Assembly: GCA_030637365.1 (NCBI GenBank) | Contig: DAOWGR010000191.1 | Span: 1-5,288, forward strand | Origin: Elusimicrobiota bacterium | Lineage (GTDB): Bacteria; Elusimicrobiota; Elusimicrobia; Elusimicrobiales; UBA9959 | Length of the DNA: 5,288 nucleotides | Reading direction: 5' to 3' | Shown here: piece by piece, positions 1 to 4,973 of the stretch | How positions within the stretch are numbered: the stretch's first letter is position 1 | Layout: each line of letters begins with the position of its first letter | The notes under the pieces: generated by a model | Database searches by the model: none | What the model was told of the DNA's origin: nothing | Seen by the model: only the letters and a program-made list of their open reading frames with translations | Made by a program: the position numbers and the translations under genes

Positions 1-251
1 CATTCGGCAACCGCGTAATTGTCGTGGAAGGCGTTGATACCGAAAAAAAAGAAATAACCCTCCTTTCCGAAGGCAATAAATTTATTTTTAAATATGACTA
101 TGCAGGAACCGATGGCGCTCACCTGATCAACCTACAATTTGATTTTCAGGGAATCGACCAAAGCCATTACAACGTGGCCCTTGAAGGGGAATGCTGTCTT
201 GGCTCGGTGATGTTCTACTCTGTCTTTATAACCGGAGTCACATCTCTATAA
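1..251 (+). CDS. C-terminal fragment of an unrecognised protein (5' end outside window)
   Basis: This reading frame is open from base 3 and stops with TAA at 249-251, so about 82 C-terminal residues are visible. The other two forward frames hit stops within the first 40 bases, which supports this frame. A GTG at 24 could serve as a start, but the frame stays open upstream with protein-like sequence (FGNRVIVV), so I read it as the tail of a longer gene. The fragment alternates hydrophobic and charged residues (RVIVVEGVD, ITLLSEG, KFIFKYDYAG, LINLQFDFQG), suggesting a beta-rich domain. There is no signal peptide, clear membrane segment or catalytic motif, and I recognise no family. A strong terminator follows 30 bases after the stop, consistent with the end of a transcription unit. 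Confidence 0.6.
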   Translation, partial: FGNRVIVVEGVDTEKKEITLLSEGNKFIFKYDYAGTDGAHLINLQFDFQGIDQSHYNVALEGECCLGSVMFYSVFITGVTSL

Positions 252-282
252 ACTATCCGTAAGACTCTGTGACGGAATTACA

Positions 283-321
283 AAACCCCTGTCAGCCAAA
301 AGGCCGACAGGGGTTTCTTTT
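283..321 (+). terminator. Rho-independent terminator, possibly bidirectional
   Basis: A 15-bp stem (283-297 with 302-316) closes on an AAAA loop and has a single A/C mismatch (294 opposite 305). It includes the GC-rich block CCCCTGTC/GACAGGGG. The 3' arm runs into TTTCTTTT (314-321), giving a classical terminator for the plus-strand gene ending at 251. On the minus strand the same stem is followed by TTTTGTAATT, a weaker U-run. It could therefore also stop transcripts of the convergent nuclease gene, which ends at 375. The bases from 322 to 374 hold nothing I recognise. Confidence 0.9.
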
Positions 322-374
322 AATAAGCTACTTAGGCGATAAACATCACCACAATTTCAATACCTAAAAACAAA

Positions 375-803
375 CTACTTTGAATCTTCATTCAGAGCCT
401 TATTGCAAACGGATATGAATTTTTTGCATGGAACGCACTTTGTTCCATCGGCGTTCAGTCTCTCGGACAATTCCCTGTCCGAACTTATAACCACCGCCCT
501 TATATCTTTGCTTTTAAAATAATACGCCCTCTCCACAATCCAATCGTCCGCGCTCCCGTCATCGGTAAAAACTATATTTACAGCCGGATTCAGCTTGTGT
601 TTAACGGGCCTATAGCCGCCATCCATAATAATCCTGAAAGTTGAAGAACTCAAAATATCAATGGCGCAAACATTATCCAGCCAATCAAAAAACTCAGCCT
701 CAGCCTCGGCAAAATTAAAAAATGGATTTTGATTCCACGCGCTTCTTATAAGATTACAGCCGTCAATTAAATAAACAGTCTCTTTGGTTGAAAGTCTATT
801 CAC
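375..803 (-). CDS. NYN-domain (YacP/Rae1-like, PIN-fold) putative ribonuclease
   Basis: This 142-residue soluble protein resembles the YacP-type NYN domain, a PIN-like nuclease fold. The family's known member, Rae1 of Bacillus subtilis, is a ribosome-associated endoribonuclease of about 170 residues, so this copy is somewhat short. Visible family features are the first strand YLIDGCNLI (11-19) with Asp14 and Asn17, the second strand FRIIMDGG (56-63) with Asp61, SADDWIVERA (84-93) with Asp86/Asp87, and VVISSDRELSERL (104-116) with Asp109. These acidic residues would form the metal site. The C-terminus carries Cys123, Cys126 and Cys133 (CxxC, then a third Cys), which might bind a metal. The start is GTG. 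It is the only plausible start, because the frame meets a stop at 833-831 with no other start codon between. An AGGTG ribosome binding site sits 5 nt upstream. Both the site and the first bases of the start codon are within a palindromic element (802-888). Family-level call is good; substrate is unknown. Confidence 0.78.
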   Translation of the reverse strand: MNRLSTKETVYLIDGCNLIRSAWNQNPFFNFAEAEAEFFDWLDNVCAIDILSSSTFRIIMDGGYRPVKHKLNPAVNIVFTDDGSADDWIVERAYYFKSKDIRAVVISSDRELSERLNADGTKCVPCKKFISVCNKALNEDSK

Positions 804-888
804 CCTACCACCTGCTTGTGGCGCCTTATGTCAGCGCCACAGATGTTTTCTTTTGATTGTTCTCCGAACAATAAGCAGGTGGTAGGGT
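802..888. repeat. Palindromic three-way-junction element (MITE-like or leader structure)
   Basis: The outer arms 802-817 (ACCCTACCACCTGCTT) and 873-888 are perfect 16-bp inverted repeats. Directly inside them are two further perfect palindromes: 818-824 with 834-840 (GTGGCGC/GCGCCAC, 9-nt loop) and 856-862 with 866-872 (ATTGTTC/GAACAAT, 3-nt loop). The hairpins abut the outer arms with no unpaired bases, and only the 15-nt T-rich linker 841-855 is left single-stranded. A folded strand would thus form a tight three-way junction. I see no clear target-site duplication, although TCACCC occurs at both edges (800-805 and 888-893). The left arm contains the AGGTG ribosome binding site and overlaps the GTG start of the minus-strand nuclease gene, so a transcript read through the element would have these sequestered. 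It could be a non-autonomous mobile repeat or a translational control structure. No known riboswitch class matches. Confidence 0.85.
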
Positions 889-950
889 CACCCCACAATA
901 TTTGCTTGCTCGCCAAAGCCGTGTGAAGGCATCTCAGTAGTTTAACGCTG

Positions 951-995
951 TTCCTTGTTTCCATATTGCCTAATTTCCTTGTTGCCTTTCCATAT
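951..995. repeat. Short imperfect direct repeats around the lipoprotein stop codon
   Basis: TTCCTTGTT occurs at 951-959 and again at 975-983, exactly 24 bases apart. TTCCATAT occurs at 959-966 and 988-995. Together they make two imperfect word-like repeats that straddle the TAG stop (972-970) of the minus-strand lipoprotein gene, so the last residues of that protein (MERQQGN) are encoded by repeat sequence. Function is unknown. The stretch 889-950 between here and the palindromic element shows nothing I can assign. Confidence 0.5.
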
Positions 996-1497
996 CATCT
1001 TGACCGATAAATTTCCAAATAACATCTTGGCTTAAATCATTGCTGTCCATAAAATCGGTTACAATGCCGTTACTGCTTATCAAAATACTCATCGGCCTGT
1101 CATAAACCCTGAAATTCTTAAAACTTTCGGCAGGAACTTTCGCTCCAAGCCAGCCTTCTATTTTATTATTTTTTGAAAATCTTCTGATTTCACTTTCCCG
1201 TTCATCAGTAACAGCCATAAAAACGACTGAATCGCGCTTAAACTCTTTATGCAACTCGTTTAATTTATTTATGCCGTCAATGCTATTTTCCCGCCATGAC
1301 GCGAAAAAAGAAAGAATCACAAACTTTCCCTTAAACTGCCCCCAATCCTCAAACTCGCCCCCTTTGGGTTGAATGACTTTTTTAAGAATTAAATCGGGAG
1401 CGGCTTTGCCTGCTTCCATAAGCGAAACCTTATAATCTTTCTTCTCGGAACACCCAAAAAAAGAGAACGCCAACAGTAAAAGAATCAATTTTTTCAC
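970..1497 (-). CDS. Thioredoxin-fold (TlpA/ResA-like) lipoprotein lacking the CxxC motif
   Basis: This 175-residue protein begins with a lipoprotein signal peptide, MKKLILLLLAFSFFGC, with Cys16 as the predicted lipidated residue, so it should be membrane-anchored outside the cytoplasm. A thioredoxin/AhpC-TSA-like domain follows: KAAPDLILKKV (31-41) near the start, GKFVILSFFASW (57-68) as the first core strand, VVFMAVTDERESEIRRF (91-107), and RPMSILISSNG (134-144) with Pro135 at the expected cis-proline position. In TlpA and ResA the W68 position is followed by CxxC. Here it reads W-R-E-N-S, with Arg69 and Ser72 replacing both cysteines, so disulfide chemistry by the usual mechanism is not expected. 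A binding or chaperone-like role is possible. The start is uncertain. GTG at 1497 gives a proper lysine-bearing signal peptide, but the AAAGGG motif (1503-1498) abuts it. TTG at 1488 has better spacing but would lose the lysines. I prefer GTG. It may be co-transcribed with the nuclease gene 166 nt downstream. Confidence 0.8.
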   Translation of the reverse strand: MKKLILLLLAFSFFGCSEKKDYKVSLMEAGKAAPDLILKKVIQPKGGEFEDWGQFKGKFVILSFFASWRENSIDGINKLNELHKEFKRDSVVFMAVTDERESEIRRFSKNNKIEGWLGAKVPAESFKNFRVYDRPMSILISSNGIVTDFMDSNDLSQDVIWKFIGQDDMERQQGN

Positions 1498-1618
1498 CCC
1501 TTTATTTTACAATATAAACGCCTTTAAAATATCGGAAGAAACTTGATATGAACTATAAGATTATGCCTTTGCACCTCTTCTTGTTTCTTGCTCCAGCCCT
1601 CTTATTTCTCCGGCAACC

Positions 1619-1679
1619 GGTGACTTGGTGACCTGTTTTTATTACCTGTCGCGCTGCCACGCTGTCGCGCTGCCGCGCT
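1619..1679. repeat. 8-bp tandem repeats in the divergent intergenic spacer
   Basis: Bases 1648-1679 are four 8-bp units in a row: GTCGCGCT, GCCACGCT, GTCGCGCT, GCCGCGCT. Each differs from the others by one to three bases. Just upstream, 1619-1634 holds two further 8-bp units of a different word, GGTGACTT and GGTGACCT. The tract is much more GC-rich than its surroundings and lies between the start of the lipoprotein gene and the promoter-like sequence of the phosphomutase gene. The remainder of the spacer (1498-1618) shows no convincing ORF or hairpin, only AT-rich sequence next to the lipoprotein gene. The function of the tract is unknown; slippage-generated microsatellite or a protein-binding array are both possible. 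Confidence 0.75.
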
Positions 1680-1687
1680 AGATATGT

Positions 1688-1717
1688 TTGGACTTATTGT
1701 CTATTTTTTGCTATATT
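1688..1717 (+). promoter_or_regulatory. Putative extended -10 promoter of the phosphomutase-enolase cluster
   Basis: TGCTATATT at 1709-1717 is an extended -10 (TGn followed by TATATT, five of six matches to TATAAT). A weak -35 candidate, TTGGAC, lies at 1688-1693 with an 18-bp spacer. Transcription would begin near 1724-1725, almost at the ATG at 1727. The absence of any Shine-Dalgarno-like sequence before that ATG fits a leaderless message. This is prediction from sequence only. Confidence 0.45.
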
Positions 1718-1726
1718 TCATTATCT

Positions 1727-3223
1727 ATGAGCCATACAAATATAAAGTTCGGAACTTCAGGCTGGAGAGCCGTAATCGGAGCGGAATTTAGTTTTAATAA
1801 TTTGCGCAGAGTGGCGCATGCCGTAGCAAGCCATATAAAGACAAATAAAACATATGGTTTTAAAGGCGACGAGTATTTGCTTTATCTGAAAGAGCGCGGC
1901 AAAAAAGCCCCCAATAAACCCTGCGCCATTGTTGGCTATGACACACGATATTTATCCAAAGAGTACGCGGAAACCGTAGCGGAAGTATTCGCTATTGAAA
2001 ACATTTCGGTTATTTTTTCTGACGCGGCGGTTCCCACGCCGTCAATAGCCTGGCAGGTAATACATAATAACGCCATAGGCGGAGTCACAATAACGGCAAG
2101 CCATAATCCGGCGGAATATAACGGATTTAAATGGACGCCCTTTTGGGGCGGCCCGGCCACGCCGGAGATAACCGAGGATATTGAAAAAAAGATAAACACT
2201 CTGACAATCGCCGAAGTTAATAAACGATTGCCTTTTGAACAAGGAGTATCGTCACATACGATAAAAATTTTGGATTTCCACCAAAATTATTTCAAGCAAA
2301 TATATTCTCTGCTTGACCAAAATACGATAAAAAAAGCCCGGCTCCGCATAGCGGCGGATTCGGTTTTTGGCGCCGCCGCGACATATCTCAGGCCCGCTCT
2401 TGAAAAATGCGGAACAAAGGTAATCGGATTGAGAGAAGAACGGGATGTTCTATTTGGCGGTCATTCTCCCGATACCAATGAAGCAAATCTTAAAGAGCTT
2501 CAAAAAACCGTAAAAAAGAACAGGCTTCATCTCGGACTTGCCTGCGACGGGGACGGGGACAGATACGGCATTATAGATTCGGACGGAACTTGGATTTCCC
2601 CCAATATGATATTGGGGCTTACTCTTGAACATCTTGTCAAAAACAAAGGCATGAAAGGAAAAATTTGCCGAAGCGTTATGACATCTCATTTTGTTGACGC
2701 GATAGGCAAATATTACGGCCTTGAAACAAGAGAAACGCCCGTGGGTTTTAAATATATAGGCGACCTTCTCAGAACAGGAGACTATTTGCTGGGCGGAGAA
2801 GAATCGGCGGGCATGTCCATAATGGGACATGTTCCGGAAAAAGACGGCATTCTCGCGTGCTTATTAATGGCTGAAATGGTGGCTTATGAAAAAAAACCCT
2901 TGAAACAGCTCTTAAACAACCTTTACAAAAAAGTCGGAAACTTCATAAACACAAGAATTAATCTGCGTTTAAACAACGAAAACAATATTGAAAGAGTTAA
3001 TGAAAGGCTTACGATAAAACCGCCGCTTAATATAGCGGGCTTTCCGGTATGGCGAATAAATGACGCGGATGGCTTCAAGTTTATAATGAAAGACGGGAGC
3101 TGGCTCGGATTAAGACCGTCCGGCACCGAACCCGTTGTAAGAATTTACGCCGAAGCTCAAACCCAATCCAAACTGCTAAGTTTCGTTAACGCGGGAAATA
3201 AAATAGTTAACGGCAAGTTTTAA
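1727..3223 (+). CDS. Phosphoglucomutase/phosphomannomutase-family enzyme (alpha-D-phosphohexomutase)
   Basis: This 498-residue cytosolic enzyme should interconvert hexose 1- and 6-phosphates through a phosphoserine and a bisphosphorylated intermediate. All four family loops are present in order: N-terminal FGTSGWRAVIG (8-18); the active-site loop TASHNP (123-128) with catalytic Ser125; the Mg-binding loop DGDGDR (274-279); the sugar-recognition loop GEESAGMS (357-364); and the phosphate-binding loop RPSGTEP (463-469). The GEES form of the sugar loop and TASHNP favour a phosphoglucomutase or phosphomannomutase over phosphoglucosamine mutase GlmM, which usually has SASHNP and a GEQSGH loop and is shorter. 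The exact sugar cannot be fixed. I start at ATG 1727 because the family fold begins a few residues later. A TTG at 1688 would add 13 hydrophobic residues encoded within the likely promoter. No Shine-Dalgarno is visible, whereas the next gene, enolase, 34 nt downstream, has one. Confidence 0.93.
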   Translation: MSHTNIKFGTSGWRAVIGAEFSFNNLRRVAHAVASHIKTNKTYGFKGDEYLLYLKERGKKAPNKPCAIVGYDTRYLSKEYAETVAEVFAIENISVIFSDAAVPTPSIAWQVIHNNAIGGVTITASHNPAEYNGFKWTPFWGGPATPEITEDIEKKINTLTIAEVNKRLPFEQGVSSHTIKILDFHQNYFKQIYSLLDQNTIKKARLRIAADSVFGAAATYLRPALEKCGTKVIGLREERDVLFGGHSPDTNEANLKELQKTVKKNRLHLGLACDGDGDRYGIIDSDGTWISPNMILGLTLEHLVKNKGMKGKICRSVMTSHFVDAIGKYYGLETRETPVGFKYIGDLLRTGDYLLGGEESAGMSIMGHVPEKDGILACLLMAEMVAYEKKPLKQLLNNLYKKVGNFINTRINLRLNNENNIERVNERLTIKPPLNIAGFPVWRINDADGFKFIMKDGSWLGLRPSGTEPVVRIYAEAQTQSKLLSFVNAGNKIVNGKF

Positions 3224-3242
3224 AACCGAATAATTAAATTTT

Positions 3243-3247
3243 GGGAG
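3243..3247 (+). promoter_or_regulatory. Ribosome binding site of enolase
   Basis: GGGAG lies 10 nt before the ATG at 3258 in the short gap after the phosphomutase stop. It supports that start, which also matches the normal enolase N-terminus. Its presence contrasts with the phosphomutase gene, which lacks such a site. Confidence 0.7.
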
Positions 3248-3257
3248 AAACTAAATT

Positions 3258-4544
3258 ATGGACACTAAAATTAAAAAAATAATATCCAGAGAAATTCTTG
3301 ATTCCAGAGGTTTTCCCACCGTTGAAACGGATGTTTATCTCGCTGACGGCTCTTTTGGAAGAGCCGCTGTTCCCAGCGGAGCCTCTACCGGCACTCATGA
3401 AGCTTTGGAACTCAGAGACGGCGGAAAAAGATTTATGGGAAAAGGCGTGACAAAAGCGGTTGAAAATGTAACCAATCGCATTCTGCCTGAAATAGTGGGG
3501 CTCAAAGCCGACCAGCAACAAAATATAGACGACATAATGAATGAAATAGACGGCACATCTTTAAAATCAAAACTCGGCGCGAACGCCATTCTTTCAGTAT
3601 CCATGGCTATAGCCAGAGCTTCGGCAAACGCCTATAAGCTTCCACTCTACGCTTATATACGAAAAACATTTTCATTGAAGCAAAAAGGCTTTATAATTCC
3701 GACGCCAATGCTCAATATAGTAAACGGCGGCAAACACGCCGACAGCGGCATTAATATTCAGGAATTTATGATAGTGCCCATCGGAGCTTCCAATTTCGCT
3801 CAAGCCATGAAAATGGGCGCGGAAGTGTATCACTGCCTGAAAAAGATACTTTCAAAAGGCGGTTATACCGTGTCCGTGGGAGATGAAGGAGGCTTTGCTC
3901 CCAAAATATTCACACATGAAGCGGTAATAGAAACCATTGCAGACGCGATAAAAGAAGCCGGTTACACTTTTAAAGAAATCAAAATAGGCTTTGATTCAGC
4001 CGCGAATGAATTTTACACAAACAGCAGCTATGTTTTTGAATCCCACAATCTTTCATTCAAAAGCATGACGGAAAAATATGCCGATTGGAGAAAACATTTT
4101 CCCATTGTGTCCTATGAAGATCCCTTGGCTGAAGACGACTGGGAAGGATGGAAACATCTTACCAAACAACTCGGAAAAAAGGCCCTTATCATAGGCGATG
4201 ATTTATTCGTTACAAATCCTGTAAGGCTGCAAAAAGGCTTTGATGAAAAAGTCGGAAACGCCATCCTCATCAAACTCAATCAAATCGGTTCTTTGAGCGA
4301 AACAATAAACGTTATACAAATGGCGCATAAGAAAAACTATGCCACCGTTATTTCCCACCGCTCGGGAGAAACCGAAGATTCGTTTATAGCCGATCTCGCG
4401 GTCGCCGTCAATGCCGGCGCGATAAAAACCGGCGCGCCCTGCCGCTCGGAAAGACTTTCAAAATACAACCAGCTCATAAGAATAGAAGAGGAGTTGGGCA
4501 AAAAAGCGAAATATGCTAAAGACATGGTATTCAAGCTTAAATAA
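3258..4544 (+). CDS. eno: Enolase (phosphopyruvate hydratase, EC 4.2.1.11)
   Basis: Enolase reversibly dehydrates 2-phosphoglycerate to phosphoenolpyruvate in glycolysis and gluconeogenesis, using two Mg ions. The 428-residue length is typical. Visible landmarks are ILDSRGFPTVE (13-23), the mobile loop SGASTG (40-45), NGGKHADSG (156-164) with His160, QEF with Glu169, GDEGGFAP (208-215) with Glu210 (general-acid/base pair region), and the three metal ligands Asp246 (FDSAA), Glu287 (YEDPL) and Asp314 (GDDLFVTN). Catalytic Lys339 lies in the signature ILIKLNQIGSLSET (336-349). Further on are SHRSGETED (366-374) with Arg368/Ser369, and Lys390 before TGAP. Nothing is missing, so it should be active. 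It follows the phosphomutase gene by 34 nt and its 3' end overlaps the FtsB-like gene by 32 nt. An enolase-ftsB linkage is also known in other bacteria, for example pseudomonads. Confidence 0.98.
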   Translation: MDTKIKKIISREILDSRGFPTVETDVYLADGSFGRAAVPSGASTGTHEALELRDGGKRFMGKGVTKAVENVTNRILPEIVGLKADQQQNIDDIMNEIDGTSLKSKLGANAILSVSMAIARASANAYKLPLYAYIRKTFSLKQKGFIIPTPMLNIVNGGKHADSGINIQEFMIVPIGASNFAQAMKMGAEVYHCLKKILSKGGYTVSVGDEGGFAPKIFTHEAVIETIADAIKEAGYTFKEIKIGFDSAANEFYTNSSYVFESHNLSFKSMTEKYADWRKHFPIVSYEDPLAEDDWEGWKHLTKQLGKKALIIGDDLFVTNPVRLQKGFDEKVGNAILIKLNQIGSLSETINVIQMAHKKNYATVISHRSGETEDSFIADLAVAVNAGAIKTGAPCRSERLSKYNQLIRIEEELGKKAKYAKDMVFKLK

Positions 4545-4839
4545 ATTAAGCTGTATACATTCAAAAAAACTCAAATACATAATAATCGCGATTATTATTA
4601 TCTTTCTTGTCGGCAATAAAGGCTTCCGGTCGCTCATTGGAAATTTCAACGAACTTCAAAATCTCCAAAAAGAACATTTGGCGCTTCAAGAAGAAAATAT
4701 AAAATTAAAATCACAATTGAAACTTATGAAAAGCGATGACTATATGGAATCTATTGCGAGAAAAGAAATGGGATTTATAAAGCCCAAAGAACTTGAATAT
4801 CGATTTCCGCCGCCGAAAAAAACAAGCGGCAAGAAGTAA
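4513..4839 (+). CDS. FtsB/DivIC-like septum formation initiator protein
   Basis: This is a 108-residue single-pass membrane protein of the FtsB/DivIC family, which joins FtsL and FtsQ/DivIB in the divisome to trigger septal wall synthesis. It has a short basic N-terminus (HSKKLKY, 16-22), one transmembrane helix of about 13-16 residues rich in Ile (IIIAIIIIFLVG, 23-34), and a Leu/Glu/Lys-rich coiled coil (about 41-72) that would lie outside the cytoplasmic membrane. The characteristic C-terminal motif follows: YMESIARKEMGFIKPKE (77-93), then LEYRF. The tail is Pro/Lys-rich. The ATG at 4513 lies 32 nt inside the enolase gene. No other ATG, GTG or TTG occurs before the membrane helix, so the overlap is probably real and suggests translational coupling. 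No good Shine-Dalgarno is placed before it. I give no symbol because FtsB and DivIC cannot be told apart here. Confidence 0.88.
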   Translation: MLKTWYSSLNKLSCIHSKKLKYIIIAIIIIFLVGNKGFRSLIGNFNELQNLQKEHLALQEENIKLKSQLKLMKSDDYMESIARKEMGFIKPKELEYRFPPPKKTSGKK

Positions 4840-4850
4840 GAAACAGCAAT

Positions 4851-4943
4851 GTAACCGCAAAGCATAGCTTTGCATAGAGAATTTTCCACCCCCGAGGTGG
4901 CTGCGTTACTTCCGGCGCGTAAACATCAAAGGACTCCTCGGGG
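4851..4943 (+). other. Structured spacer with competing hairpins before the hydrolase gene
   Basis: Within the 134-base gap, GCAAAGC (4857-4863) pairs perfectly with GCTTTGC (4867-4873) around an ATA loop. CCACC (4886-4890) pairs with GGTGG (4896-4900). GTAAC (4851-4855) can pair with GTTAC (4905-4909) to enclose both. Alternatively CCCCGAGG (4890-4897) pairs perfectly over 8 bp with CCTCGGGG (4936-4943), which would break the second hairpin. No U-run follows any stem, so it is not a classical terminator. No known riboswitch consensus is recognisable. It could be a leader controlling the downstream gene, an RNA-processing site, or a repeat element. Confidence 0.5.
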
Positions 4944-4957
4944 ATAGAAAACAAAAC

Positions 4958-4962
4958 AGGAG
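4958..4962 (+). promoter_or_regulatory. Ribosome binding site of the MBL-fold hydrolase gene
   Basis: AGGAG lies 11 nt before ATG 4974 in an A-rich stretch. It is downstream of, and free from, the competing hairpins of the spacer. Confidence 0.7.
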
Positions 4963-4973
4963 CAAGAAATAAA

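Noticed and set aside
802..888. tRNA gene or known riboswitch
   Set aside because: The folded element lacks tRNA arm lengths, a T-loop sequence and an acceptor end. It matches no riboswitch consensus I know, and the 16-bp closing stem is unusually stable for a switch.
1648..1679. CRISPR array
   Set aside because: The units are only 8 bp and directly adjacent, with no spacers and no cas genes.
1688..1726. Upstream TTG start extending the phosphomutase by 13 residues
   Set aside because: The added residues are hydrophobic and not part of the family fold, which begins just after ATG 1727, and they overlap the best promoter candidate.
1936..3126. Several antisense reading frames inside the phosphomutase gene
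   Set aside because: They have no recognisable domains or ribosome binding sites and lie entirely opposite a complete, well-conserved enzyme gene.
3234..4649. Antisense reading frames opposite enolase and the FtsB-like gene
   Set aside because: They are composition-driven shadows of intact genes; no family resemblance seen.
4851..4909. Integron attC-like recombination site
   Set aside because: The GTAAC/GTTAC arms do not fit the RYYYAAC and GTTRRRY core sites, and there is no integrase or cassette array.
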